Assembly: GCA_018398805.1 (NCBI GenBank)
Contig: JAGFBZ010000258.1
Location: 3,460,501-3,524,500 of the forward strand
Direction: 5' to 3'
Length of the DNA stretch: 64,000 nt
From: Hirundichthys speculiger
Lineage: Eukaryota; Chordata; Actinopteri; Beloniformes; Exocoetidae
Notes under the pieces: generated by a model
The model's input: only the letters and a program-made list of their open reading frames with translations
The model's database searches: none
Told to the model about the DNA's origin: nothing
Translations under genes and position numbers: made by a program
Shown: positions 1 to 13,400 of the stretch, piece by piece
Layout of the letters: every line of letters begins with the position of its first letter
Numbering within the stretch: position 1 is the first letter of the stretch

Positions 1-1139
1 GTCTTGATGTGTTTTCTGAACTGTTGATTAAAACTAAAAGATTTCTAATTTGGGTTTTCATCCTGATGCCTCAGCCAGTCATTTTTGCACTTTCCTTTTT
101 GTTGCCAAATACAATTATTTCTGTTTCATCTGTAACAGTAGCATGGAAAAATTCCCCTATAAGGACCTGGGACGTTCCTGCCGATGGCCAGGCAGTTCAA
201 TGAAGTTTGATTTCATCCATCTATTTGCCTTATATAATCTCTTTATTTCCATTGTTTCTGGTTTGCAGGAACATAAAAAGCTGCTGATCGCAGCTTTATA
301 TAAGCCTGGCCAGCTATAACCATTCACTTGTAAAAAAAAATGTATCTTGTAAAAAAATGTTAATTCTTTTGATCCTATTTGCTTGTTGGGTAAGTTTGTC
401 CACAACATTGCATCACTTTTAATCATTTCACATATTAGCTGTTAAATAATAAACAATAAGCAAAGCAAACATTTGTTAGTTAACAAGCTTGAGAGGTGCA
501 TGTAAAAAGTCCAGACTTTAACCTGACTGAGACCTTAAGAAACATGTACATGAATTAAACTACATGAAATTGAAATAATATTGTCAGGAAGAGTTATGTG
601 TAAGATGTACAGAAGGTGCCATGCAGTGGTGTGTTTTAAAGAAAAGAGCTACAGTATTGTTGGTCTTACATAAGCTGTGACCAGACTTTTTAAAAATACT
701 TTACCGATGCAACTTTTCCAGTCAATAACCATCAAACACTGTTGATAAAGAGTTTTGACTTTTGACGTTTGTCCAGCAGGCATTTGATGACATGCCCAAC
801 CTCAATTTTATTTTCCAGATAATGTGTTTACTCATGTTACTCCCAAACAGAGCCGGATTATCACGTTGTTTTGATAAAATGCACATATAGTTTGGGAATT
901 TCAACCTTAGTGTTATGTATTATACCCCAAAGTTGGAATTTCACAGGACATGTCATGTGATGCTGTGCACGTCTTCCTAAAAAGATCAAGAAACTGCACT
1001 GCAGTATTTATAATAGCTGTAACAACTGGGTGGTGGCATGTTTTGGCATCTTTTTTTTTTAATCCTAGATTCCTTTAACAGGTTTACCTTATAATAATCT
1101 ATTGTTCTTTTCTTTTTCTATTATCTTGCCTCACAGAGG

Positions 1140-1420
1140 CCTCGTTGGCTTTAAATTGGACATATATTTTAATGCTAGAAGTCACGAAAATGTGTCTTTC
1201 AGTGAACCGTTCAGATTTGCAGGGTTCTGTGACATCACAGGCCCAGATCAGGGTATAAATATCCAGCAGCACCTTCTTCCTCCCCTCCAGAGTTCACATC
1301 ACGCTCATCTATTTTACATCTGAAGGGCAGCACAAAGCTGTAACTGATCTCAAAAGGAAGGAAGGCGGTGGAGTGGACTGTCTGGCCCTTCAAACTAGAT
1401 GCTATTAACAAAGCAGTGCA
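1140..1420 (+). repeat. Dispersed repeat family, copy A
   Basis: This copy shares the core TGTGACATCACAG, preceded by CAGATTTGCAGGGTT and followed by CCAGAT, with copies at about 15640-16430 (plus) and 61270-62010 (minus). Further along it shares a block reading CACAAAGCTGT with GTGCAAAGCTGT in the other two. Similarity is patchy, so the copies are old. No terminal repeats or coding potential are visible, and the class (SINE, MITE or LINE-derived) is unknown. This copy lacks the 395-bp insertion found in copy C. Confidence 0.55.
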
Positions 1421-2303
1421 GACATGGTTGAAAGGGGAGTTTTTGCAATGTACCTCTGTGGTACTTTGAACAAAACATGTCACAGACATTTCATTAAGAC
1501 TCCAGGTAATTGCTTCAACATTTCAAAAAAAGGTAATAATATATATCCACTTCGAGTAAATGAATATTCCACAATCATCACAGTAAGATGTTTCCCCTTT
1601 AATGCAACCTTTTTAAAGAAAACAATCTTTCAAATCCATATCACATTCACATTCAACTTGGCTTTGCATAATATCACAATAAATGGTGACAAATCTTTCA
1701 TTTGCTTTGATTAAAATGTTCCCAGAAGGAAAATAAAACCAGTCATCATTCAAATGCATTTCAGCAAGTAAAGAGAATGTGGTTTAGGTGGAGCTGCAAA
1801 ACATCCAGATTAACAGGTTTAAATTCAATTTAGGATTCAATTGTAGTCTGAAACATATTAATAATTACATTACAAGTGGATTTTAAAACATTATGGGGTA
1901 AAGGCTAAGTGCTTGACCATTATTAGAAAAAAATCAGGATGCATCTCTACAAACACACTATTTTTTTCCCATAGTAGAAATAATCATGTTCTGAAATAAC
2001 TGTTAAAGTTTAATTATTGACCCGTGGATCAAGAATTATTCCCCCTGCACTCAATTTTTGAAATTTGGCACATAACTTTTCAAGTTGATAAACCAGTAAC
2101 ACACCCATCCGCACCAGTCAACCAAGGCTGAGACTTAATGACAGGTAAACTAGAGAGTCAAAGGTGGTTTCACTGCAGATAAGAGCAGCAACAGTCTTCC
2201 TTATGAACAGTGATGTAATGCTGACTGACCTGTGGGCTTTCTCGCCAGTGTATAAGAAAATTAATTCACACTAATTTACTTATATATTTTTTTGTCTCCA
2301 AAT

Positions 2304-2304
<1 letters not shown>

Positions 2305-2341
<37 letters not shown>
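2305..2341. repeat. Poly-C homopolymer (37 C)
   Basis: An uninterrupted run of 37 C is followed directly by 13 A. A run this long is unusual and is a likely site of length error in sequencing or assembly. Confidence 0.95.
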
Positions 2342-2351
<10 letters not shown>

Positions 2352-3798
2352 AAACAAACCCTTCAGATCTTTAGTATCATGTCTAAAACTGCATATTTTT
2401 CTGGAATACTGTTTCAAATAAAAACCCGTCTCACCATTCATATCGCTGTACCTAGTTGGCAATAAGACAAGTTTGTTAGTGAAATACTTTTAATGATTTT
2501 TTAAAAACTTCTACTTTTTTTTTTTTTTTTTTTAGCCATTTCTCAAAAATGTCTTAACCTTACGTTTAAGGTCTCAGGTTATCTTACTTTCATTCTGTGC
2601 TGTCAGGCATTTTAATAAGACTACATTTAACAGGGCAACTCGGTCTGAAATGCAGCTCCTTGATGATGCGTTCCTTCCCATCATCTCATCACAAAACGTC
2701 ACATCCTGTCCTGTGGCACATTGTCATATAAACAAATACCTCACACGGTACATACTCAGCAGGAGCTGTCCTTTTCCACCATATGTACATCATTTAAAAA
2801 ATATAGAAAATATCAAGAGAAAATGTACAGGTTCATTCAGGTTTAAAACCTCACTGCTATTTACAAACCTATGTGTAGTGTACTAGTTGTCATTCAGCTG
2901 TCAAAAACGATGGATCTTAAAACCACTCAATGTAGCAGGACCACTTCTGACACTTCTGTGTTGAGGAAAGAGCCACTGACAGGACTGACCGGCACTTCTG
3001 GTGAAGCCGCTGTCATAATCTGCCCCACATGCGGTCAGAAGTGGCGTCACTACATAGGGTGGCTTTAAGTGTGACATTTAACAGTTAGCATGAGCCATTT
3101 TTCTTTGGATTTGTTTTTTTAATTTACCTAAAAATTTGGGTGGTGGTGTTGACAAACACATATTTGCATTGTAAGACTGCATTTGATTTACTGAAACTTG
3201 ACTGGCTGAAGCCACGATGAGTGACTTTTCAAACTGTGAGCGATAGCACCAGTTGAATTTTGTCCACAGAAGCTATAATGGCTATTTTTCACTGTTCTCC
3301 ACCACCTCCAGATTAAAACTTTAAGAGATTAATGAGAAAAAAATCATTAAGCAGCAGATTCATTTTCTGTAGCCTTAGATCTAATCTGCTGGAAGATCGT
3401 TCTGGAAAATACGTCATTAGTGGACAGATCTGACATAACGCCTTAAACATCTGGAGACATGATTAAAAATAGAAAAAAAATACCATTCATTTAAGGTAAA
3501 CTTTAAGATTTTTTATGATAAACTCTGAGGAGTTCTGCAGCATAATACCAAAGGCAAACACTGTTGAAGGGAAAGCTGTGATACAAAGTGGTGCCTAGAC
3601 GTTTGTTGGGTCATCAGAGCCAGCTGTAAGCAGCGGTGCTGCGTCAAAAACAGGTCACAACACATAACAATCATATCCAGTTTTCAGTTTACTGAGGTAG
3701 AAGGTCATTGACAGCGTTTAACTTGGGACTTTTGCCCACAATTAACTGCTTAAAATAGTCCTGTCTTTATTTTAGGTCATGTCAATTCAGCACAGCCA

Positions 3799-3804
3799 TT
3801 TATT
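3799..3804 (-). terminator. Candidate poly(A) signal for nudt4
   Basis: AATAAA on the minus strand, about 615 bases past the nudt4 stop. A second AATAAA lies at 3766-3771. Either could define the 3' end; the choice is not supported by other evidence. Confidence 0.35.
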
Positions 3805-4136
3805 TTAAACAATAATGTTGTGAACTTGATACCAATTTGGGTAAATGAATGAAAAATTTTGGTAATTAATCTTTAGGTGGTGAAAAAAAAGAAAGTCCAG
3901 CTTTTGAAATGCTTGGGCGTTCATGTCTAATACATTTACTGGTACCATTATAGATGATAGTTGTTTTTTTTTTTTGACATCATTACATGTGGAAACATTC
4001 AACACACTGATGTGCTTTGGAGCCACTTACTCTTCACTTTTTGGGTGTCGGGTAAAGGTAAAAATGTCCATTAGTGAAATAAAACAACCTAAATACAACA
4101 TTCATACAAAATTCCTGTAAGGCATTCCTTCACCGA

Positions 4137-4253
4137 TCACACAAGCAGAGTCTGCAACTTCTTCTTCACGAACTGCAGCTTGTCAGCAAAGAAAAATGTC
4201 CATAGTGAGCCATATTCATATGTGAGCTTAACAAGCTTCTCCCGCTCAGTCTT
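4137..4253 (-). other. Short open stretch inside nudt4 3' UTR
   Basis: A 38-codon open frame ends at 4137 and is bounded upstream by a stop codon at 4254-4256. It has no ATG. The composition looks protein-like (rich in K, L, F and aromatic residues, with a WTFFFADKLQ stretch), but I do not recognise the family. It could be a fossil exon, a transposon remnant or chance. Confidence 0.2.
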
Positions 4254-4416
4254 TCACAATGTTCTGTCAATGGCTTTGGTCAGTCTTGCAGCTATGATTA
4301 GAAATTTTAAATATAGGTGAACCACGACTCTGAGAAGTCAACAGATTCATGCAAGAGACTGTACAGACTTGGAGTAAACTGTCAGAGTCTGACGGGCGGG
4401 AGGCCGAGGTGCAGTC

Positions 4417-7400
4417 CTATCTGCAGGACGAGCCCAGGATGCTGCCTGTCGATGGCGCCGTGGTGTTTGCGCTGTAATGGGGGTAGATGTCGTTTGATGG
4501 CGGGCTCGGGAGGATGGCGTTCCCGTTGGTGGGAGAGCAGCTGAGTTGGAGCCTCCGCAGGTACTCGGCGTGTACAGGTTTGTGGCTCTGCAGCACTTTG
4601 ATGGCCTCTTCCACGGTGAACCACTCCCGCTTACGGCCTGCAGAGGGAGACAGAGGACACATGTGAGTTCGAGGATGTTTTCATACATTTCCCAATAGTT
4701 TCAAAATTCAAGCTTTATTGTCAAAAAGATGCAATAATTCACAGCACATATGTTCACATAGTACATATACAGAAAAATACACATGTACCAATATACATTT
4801 CCATGTATAAATAGAAACATGGGATACATGTGTCCATAATTGTGACACCTACACTAAAATGACATAGGAGATACTATAAATGCCATTTCCAGAGAGTGCT
4901 GGAACCAGCCCCTGTATCACGCAGACAGAGGATGTTCACATCATAAAGTAAGGCTAATACTGGCATCTACAGCACTGACAGCTGCAATATACTACAGCTA
5001 AGTGGCAGCGCAGCCAAGATCAGCGTCCTTGATTTATGTTCACCTGTTGTCACTGCATGCCAATACAGTATCCAAGCAGCATACTAGCCTCCTAATAAAG
5101 AAATAGGGTATATCTTGCTGAGCAGTGCAAACAGAGACGCACACATGCACACAGCTGCTGCAAACATCAATAAGAAGAAGAAAAGGGGAGGCTGTACCAA
5201 TGTTGACTGAGTCTTCCCAGTCCTCCAGTGTCTCCGTGACGGTCAGCACATACACGTACGTTCGGTGCTTTCGATCTTGGTTTTGCTGCAGGGATCAGAA
5301 AAAGAGGCAATCACAGTCACAGTCACATTTAATGACTAAATTCATGAAACATTCAGGGAATTTAAGATGCAAATATCATGTTTTTGTGCATTTCTTTTCG
5401 CTTTCTTATACACGTCCTGAAAAGCTTACCTCAAATACACCAAGCAGACGTCCCAGCTTGCCCTTCACACCAGCCTGGGGAATGATTAAGAATACTTATT
5501 TAATTTGTTTTCCTGAAACCATAAATTGCACGTGCTTGTATTTTGAGTAGCTGGTCAACAAATATTAGTCAGATACAAATGGAGCATGAAAGCAATAAAA
5601 AAGGCAGCATTTAAACCCATTTGTGTTCTGCGTCAAAGCAAGACTTTTAGCCTGCTTCTATGTGCCGAGCTGAGCTCTAATCTACCAGGTTTACCTTTGA
5701 CATTTAACCATCCAAAACCCCCAAAATATCCTGACTGAAATTTCTGTCTAATAATAATTGCCTGAGATATTTTTCTTCTATATGCAGGCTTCACTAATCT
5801 GTTCTCTCACAGACGAAGTTATTCATACACAACCATACAAATCTTTTAAGTGGACTTTACACACCGTAGATAACATAATTAGAGTCATTTCATCATTTGC
5901 ACTGCCTCATTACCTGGAAAAGTACCATTACAGGGCAACAGTTTCATAAGTCTCATTTTCAAAATCAGATAACACTTGGCAGGACTTGAATTACAGTGAA
6001 GACATAAGGCATCTCTCCTTTCCTCATGTCAGTCTGTCCAGTGATGCCTCGGGCAATCAAGGCTACCGGGATCGGTGAATGTGCAGGAATCCAGCAAGAG
6101 CCAAGTTTAGACCACTGACGTTGCCGAGAACATGTAATTCTCAACCAGCGTGGCCTCTGAAATGCCATCAGAACCCTCGGTTACCCAGTTACAGGCAGCG
6201 TGACCCCTCAAAAATGTCACCCTGAAGCACGCACACTGCTTCAAGCCTGTAGAGTCCATGTCTGGTCATTTCAGTACCCCTCTTTTAACCGCCAACAAAC
6301 GCACGCAGTGCTGCGAGAGCGTCTAGATTGTGTATAAGAGAAGGTCTGCTTAACAAAAGACTCACGCGCCATTTCAGTCTGAAATTAAAACAAGTAGTCC
6401 TGACGCCTGTAGCCAGGTTTCTATAACATTTCTGCAGTTCGAGCACAAATATTAGTAAAAATGGAGTTTGTTGAACACCGAGACATTTCCATGAAGACAC
6501 CATTTACTTGCTACTTTAAGTAGATGCTGTAGTTTCTGCCCGGCACACTGCTTTGATTTTTTCTATTTTTTTTATGATAACTTCAAACAAGTCCACGGAT
6601 TAGTTCACCTCTTCAAACACCTCTCGCACAGCGGCACCACAGGGCTCCTCCTCGGGCTCCATCCCTCCTCCAGGAACGATCCATTGATCAGGGTGCCGAC
6701 TGCTGCTGACCAGCAGAACCTGCCAAAGGAAAAACAAGCTTTGAAAATACAAATTGAAAGGATTTTCTTTTTTCTCTCCTTCTGATTTACTGTGCGATGA
6801 TTATAAGTGACTTCGAAGCCTGTCTGGCAACACACAGAGAGGTTTTTGCTTTGAAAATTTTCAGTTGCCAACATCTGTCACCTGTCCTTATAGTCCGGCA
6901 ATCAATCAAAATCAAAGCAGTATCAACATGCTTCCAACACAACTCGTCTTTGCCAAACACGGTGTTGTGCATCCAGCATGAGCCGATAACATTCTGTCAT
7001 GCTTCCCTCTAACCCGCTTGCAGGGATTTGAATTACACTACAGTTGCAATGTAAACTGATACACACAGATCGGATGCACCTGCATACGTGGCTTCTTAGC
7101 ACCATCCGGATTTGCAATCAAAACAGACGCCAGGACACCTGCCACAGACACCAACAGCATGACACAGTTCAATCTTCAATAACATACATGTCTATGACAG
7201 GGCATCCACAATGCGTCGACTACAGGAGGAGGGTCGCGGTGAGGGGGGGGGGCGTAAAACTGCCCCTAAAAGTGGCAGCTTTCAGGTGAAATTAACCGAG
7301 TGATTGCGTGGATGCGCGTATGTCGGGCAGCTTGCGGCACAGATGGTGACATTCACCTGCACCGTGCAGCCGATCACCAGTAATCTGCCGCGGGAGTCAG

Positions 7401-10400
7401 GCTGTCACTTAATCCAAACTCAGCTTTCGCATAGCTTCCCTTACACTCTCTAATGGGATTGTGGCTGCGGCTACAGGAGGCCTTCAGATCAGGCTCCTCT
7501 GAAGGCTCGAACCAGGGCTGAAAGCCAAGCCGATTGCGAGTCACGGTGGCTGCCGCCTTCCTCACGTGCCGCAGTCACCTAACTCCTGCCCCTGCTGATA
7601 CAAACACAGCTGACGGGGAGGGGGAGGGGGGGGGGGGGGGGGGGACACCAACTATGAAAATGGGGATTAAATGTGTGCATGTTCAGTAAGTTAATTGTAA
7701 AGGTCAAACATAGCCCAGCGGGACGTGTTTATCGTGTATGACAGGTGTACGCATTTATCTACTAAACATGAAATTACAGATGTTACAGGAAGAGATTCTA
7801 CTTAACATGAAATTACAGATGTTACAGGAAGAGATTCTACTTAACATGAAATTACAGATGTTACAGGAAGAGATTCTTCCACTGAGAGATCAAACTGGAC
7901 CAAAGATGAACGCGACGTCTTTTAGGCAAAGTTCACACTGACTGAAAATGTGCCAAGTTGAGCCTCATCACTTCTTTCATTGAACTCTGACGGGCAACGT
8001 GGCCCGAAGGTCTTCGCGCTATGGAAATGGAAAAAAAAAAAGGTAAAGAATTGTTTTCTATTAAGGATCAGTGATTTCAGTTGTCCCCCTTTTAACCATG
8101 AATGCCCACTGCCAGGAGTATTATTTTATTGTATTTTTTCAGGATGGTGAAAAGTTTGCAGCTGAAACGGTTTGCTTCTGTGACTTGGTATGATGTAAAA
8201 TACACGCATGTATTGCTTTTTCTTCTGGATGTGAGATCTCAGAGCGCTGCAGTCTAGCTGTGAGTGTCTGTGCGCTGAACTGCAGCCAGCAGGGCTTAAA
8301 GGGAGATCACCGATGTGGACGTGTCCTAAGCCGACAGGGTGGGATGTATACAAAACAAAAGCTGCATTGCTTCCGGGGGCAGCAAGGACAAAAGAGATTT
8401 CTGCTCTGCTTGCTCCATTTTTATCTCTTGGTTGTTGCCACAGAGGGACTCTTATTCATCCCGACTCAGAATACAGCCGCAAATGTTTCAGCTTTGTTTC
8501 GGTTCACTTTGGAAGACAGAATAATGAATCGACTTGTGGCAAACTCTATTCGATTCAGTAACTTCTTCACAAGTACCTCTAAGATGTATGGAGCAAGAAG
8601 CTTCATGAGACTCAGCAGGTTAGCATGGTGCCCTGCTAAAGGACACATCTGGAAGAAGAAACGTTAAATGGATAAATCATTTTTAAAAACTCCGAATGCT
8701 ACTGTATCTCCCTGTAGGTCAGTACGACCAAAGATTTTGAGGTTTATTAGAACAACCTTTCAATACTTTGTTTTTTCACCAATCTTACATAGCTGTTCTG
8801 TGTAAAACACGGCAGATTCAAACTAGGGATGCACATGGTTAACCGTTTAACCGTTAACCGATAACAGTAACTCTAGCCGATCAATACTAACGGTCAATTT
8901 TGTTTTTAAGCTACGTAATTCAATCAACTCATGGGGGCGTGTCGACAGGTGCAACAGGCCTCTGATTGGTCAATTCTACATCCACATAGAAAAGAGCGCG
9001 TCATCGAAAAAATGAGGAAGTACCCACATCTGTACGATTCTCGTTCTCCAAACTACAAAGACAGCACATATTCTAGTAATTCATGGAGGGACATTGCGAT
9101 GAATGTGGGTCTGGATACGGCCGAGACGGTGAGGAAGTGGAAAAACACAAGAGATAAGTTTAGTAAGTTAAGCTAGTTCGTGATTGTCGCTCTTGCGTTG
9201 TGGCGTGGAATAACATAGCGGAGAACGCGCTAGTATAACTCAGAAGTGACGGCAGCATCTCTGCAACAAGCTGACGGCGACACATTGCCGTGAGAGTATA
9301 CACGGGGAAGTGTCCGCATGCGTCCACGACAACGCGCGCAACATCGCGGCAGCCAACCCTCCCGGACTTATCGGTTACAGTTATTAATCGCTAAAGGGCG
9401 TCGGTTAACGGTCATAAAAAAAATCAAAAATGTGCATCCCTAGATGTAATATATTAATCTTTACCTACAAGCAATGTGCTTCAGGTTTTTAGGGTTGCCG
9501 TAAATAAACTTCTACTTACAAAAACGGTCTTTTATCCATGATTGATAGCCAACGACACACCTCTATCCAATCTGCCTTTTATTTCTAAAGATCTTGATAA
9601 GAAACTTGTTGCGACGTAATAGACCAGTTGCAAAGAAATGAAATGTTTGAAGAGTTTCAGTCAGGAGTTAGATCCAGTCGTAATAAAGAAACAGTACTGA
9701 TGGGTCACCAGTGATCTCTGCCCTCAAACAGGGTATATGTATACTCAAACTCAGTGCTGCATTTAATACTATTTATTACAACATGCTTTTACTGAAGTTG
9801 TAATGTTTTATCAGGACTAAAGGAATCACATTAGCTTGGTTTAAGTCATATTTATCTCACAGATTCCAGTCTGCTCATGTGAATGGATAACCTCCCTTAT
9901 ACGCCACCACTTTTTAATGTAGATAAGACCAGTAAGCTAGATGGACAACAAACATATCTTTATGACATGAGGCTCTGCTGTTTTGTTTTGGGTTTTTTTG
10001 CCTCATTACATGCTCCTTTAAAAGCTCCTTGGTAACCATGGAGTTATAGTATATAACTGTGAATCCATCAAATAAGTGCCCATATAGCTTTTCACGGACA
10101 GATGAAACATCACTGCCTCACACTAGAGAGCCAACAGTTTAAAGCAGGCACAAGGACCAAAACAAAATAACTCACATCATGATGAGAGGTAGGTCAACAG
10201 TCAGCTGACAGGAAACTCTGAGCACAGAAACTCCACTTGTATTTTTGAAAAAGGGTCAAGATGAAGGAGAACCCTCAGACCATCACTGCAGTGCTTAACA
10301 GAGACAGTTCACTTGCAAACCAAACAAATGTCAGACTATTTGGCCAGAAAAAATATAAAATAATGAAATAAAAAAAAAAAAAATCTAATTTTCAAAAGTA

Positions 10401-13400
10401 TATCAGTTTCATCAATTATATCACTTTTTTTTTTAAGGCACAACTTGGTGTTAACCACATTTTCTAATCAATTAGAGAGGAATTGCTTTAACTGTCACGA
10501 GGAGTGAATATTGTAGAAAAACATTCATATCTACACTAGTATTAATACAGGTTTACATGGCCTCACAAAATGATACTATTTACAAAGAGGTGGCAATCGT
10601 GACTCTAATTAAGTGAAGGAATCAGAATGCATGATAGTTGCAGTTAAAATACAGAACCCTTTTATTTTTCACATTTTGCAAACAACTTGAAAAAATATAT
10701 TTTGTAAAAAAAAAAATCAACATTAACAACACAATGTAAACAATGTTCTAAAGTTGTAGCTACAACTTTAGCTCGGCAACATTTGTGATTATTGTAGTTT
10801 GTTGGACGTCGTCTTTTTTAAATTCAAAGACCTTCCACACGACAGACACGGCTAATCATTTAGGGAAGAAGTTCCTCAGTCTCATGTTGCCGTTCTGGAG
10901 CTTCCACTTCGGGACTTTCACTGTCCCGAACTAGTAGCGTGTTGTGCCTCCAGTGCAACTGCAAAACAGTCCCATGTCAAACAATGTTCTGCGGCACTTT
11001 CATTCCGCCGTGCAGCGTTCCCAACGTTGTGTACGCTACAGTACATACTCACCGGTATTATGGTATGTAAAAAATTCATATCATAAGAAAAATAAACACC
11101 GGTATTCGGTATGAACCGGTATACCACCCAGCACTAATTCAAAGTACACAAAAATAATTGAACACACTATCATCTGAAACACTATGACGCTAGACTGACA
11201 GCACTCTGTCATGACCTCAAACTGGGCCAACGGGCAAGAATATTCTGGAGGTCATGAACGCCTCCTCCTCCTCTTTCCCCAAGTAGAAACACGGTCAAAT
11301 AAAGAAGGACGCAAATACCAGGCAGGGTGACAAGAAGAAAGACATGCACATGTGCACAGACAGAATGAGTAGTGCTGAAACAGTAATAACCGTTTACCAA
11401 AGAGTGTTTGGCCTAAATCTGCATGTTCTTCGGACCTGTTGGGCCACATCCATCCCTCGTGTCAAAACCATCTCATGACAACTGGCCCACATCTGGCCCA
11501 CACAGCATATGTCAAAGCGAAAGTAAATCCCTGCTCATGACCTCTGGGCCAGGTCTGCCCCAGTGCTGAAACTAAACCCTAAAGGTCAAAACTAGTCCAG
11601 TTTACACCCAATCGTGTGTGCTACTGCTACCAGTGAACGGCTTCATGATGAAGCTCCCTATAACACTGAGAACCTCCACCTGCCATTTCTGGGATGATAA
11701 TATTTACAGCCTGCTGCTGCACTTTCATCTTTGAGCTTCTGGTCTGTAATCTGACGTTAGAGGTAAATCTTTTGTCTCGCTCAGAAGTCCCCCTTTCTGT
11801 GTTCACACTTGGGGTGATTTTGTGTGCGTGTGTGTCTGGACTTAACAGCTGGGTAGACTACAGTCCAGTGTATCTGTATCTGATGTAGACATTTGTGTCC
11901 AAACACGCAGAACCACCAGACATTATATCAAAAACTCCAAGGCTTTCCTGTACGAGTGAAAACAACTCAAAGAAATGTTCCAGTGTGTGTAGGTCCTCTA
12001 CAACCCCTGAAGAAAACACTCAGATGCTAAATGATCTTCTATTCAACACTAAGCCACTGCTGATATACTACAGACCGTGCATGTGCACCGAGAAGCACCT
12101 GTGACATCACCAGATGAGACTAATCCAAGACAATGAGCTAAAAGTCACCTAGGGCCAGATTTACTATGGCTGTCTGCCTAAAGCAAACAAATGGTTATGA
12201 TTTAATATCCAAGAATAATTTGTAAACAAAAAAAAAATTTCTCTTCCTTGCAGGCTTTGGTCATTACTGAAATGAGTGGGTTGTACTTTCATTTGTTAGT
12301 AAATCTGCTTGGAAAAATCTTAACTGGATTAACCAAAAGTGGTAATTTGCTGTTAATTTGTCCATTTAGACAAATAACATTATATCACACAAAGATCTGC
12401 AATAAATTATTAACAAAAATAACAAGGAGAGAAGCTTTAAAGCCACTTAAGAAGCACAATTTGACTGGATTATTGTGGCGCAGCCACGTGAGAAAGTTAT
12501 GGAGCAATTGCTTCACATGTTTACCGTCTGCACACCCACAGATTTCTGGCTTTCACTGTGTGACATGTTTAAACAAACTTCTGTTCAAATACTTGCTAAA
12601 AACCAAAATCAAAAACAAACAGAAGAACACTTAAGTATATTAAATACCAGCCCCTCCACATTACCAGCTTCTGATGGTCCCCTTGCTGGTTTGCTCAGTT
12701 TCTGCTTACAGAGTATCGTGTCCTGAGGGCTCTGCTTTCTCATTTCCCTCTCCAAAACAAAAACAGCTGAGCAGCAAACACAGCTCCCATTGAACAACAG
12801 CTTGGTGTCCTGTGTCTGAGAAGAAATATTGTGTTTGTGTGTGGAGTCAAGTGCTTAAGGAAAGGAGATATCACAAAGCCTGATATGCCTTTAAAATGTC
12901 ATCTTCTTGCAACTCGATAATAAAACCATCACATTGAATCTCTCCCGTTAAATAGTGGCATGTTTGTGATTCCTTCAGGAGACACTGCCTGTCAAAACCT
13001 GAACGTCCTGAGGGTGGTGGTCACACACTTCTGTTGTCAAAATATGCTCTGAATGCTTTGTCGTGTATTCACTAGTCAGGAAAGGCAGGTAAGAGGGTGA
13101 AAAGATGATACACAAGTGCTGAGAATTGTTGGGTAAGAGCGCAGGTGGAAACTGTACTCCTGATCATAATAACTATAAAGCGCGCATGTGACAACGGAGA
13201 ACGCCGAGGTCACTTTACGATATGATTAAAACTCAAATGTAATGATGGCAGAGCTTTTGCAAATGTGTAAGTGAGCAGATGTGATGTGTGGAAGCATGTG
13301 CATTTTCAGCCAAACACTGCAGAGCCGTAGCAGTGGCAGCAGACGGAGCTGTTTTTACTGTATATTGTGCAATAACTTGTTTATGCTATAGCTAAAGCTA

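Larger units (their letters stand above)
1..2600. other. Gene-poor DNA downstream of nudt4
   Basis: No exon with recognisable protein similarity was found on either strand. The stretch is AT-rich and holds one dispersed repeat (about 1140-1420), a long C homopolymer (2305-2341) and a T-rich run near 2514-2534. The short open frames here have no family match and no splice-site support. It may include part of a long nudt4 3' UTR or the 3' flank of an unseen neighbour, but nothing in the sequence decides this. Confidence 0.5.
2600..4416 (-). other. nudt4: Probable nudt4 3' UTR and flank
   Basis: This stretch lies directly downstream of the nudt4 stop codon and has no coding exon. Candidate minus-strand AATAAA poly(A) signals lie at 3799-3804 and 3766-3771, about 615-650 bases past the stop. 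Mammalian NUDT4 has a long 3' UTR, so the true end may be further left. The UTR boundary is inferred only. Confidence 0.4.

Noticed and set aside
12150..12170. GGGCCAGATTTACTA as one end of a Harbinger-like MITE
   Set aside because: The motif fits such an end, but no inverted partner was found to the right.
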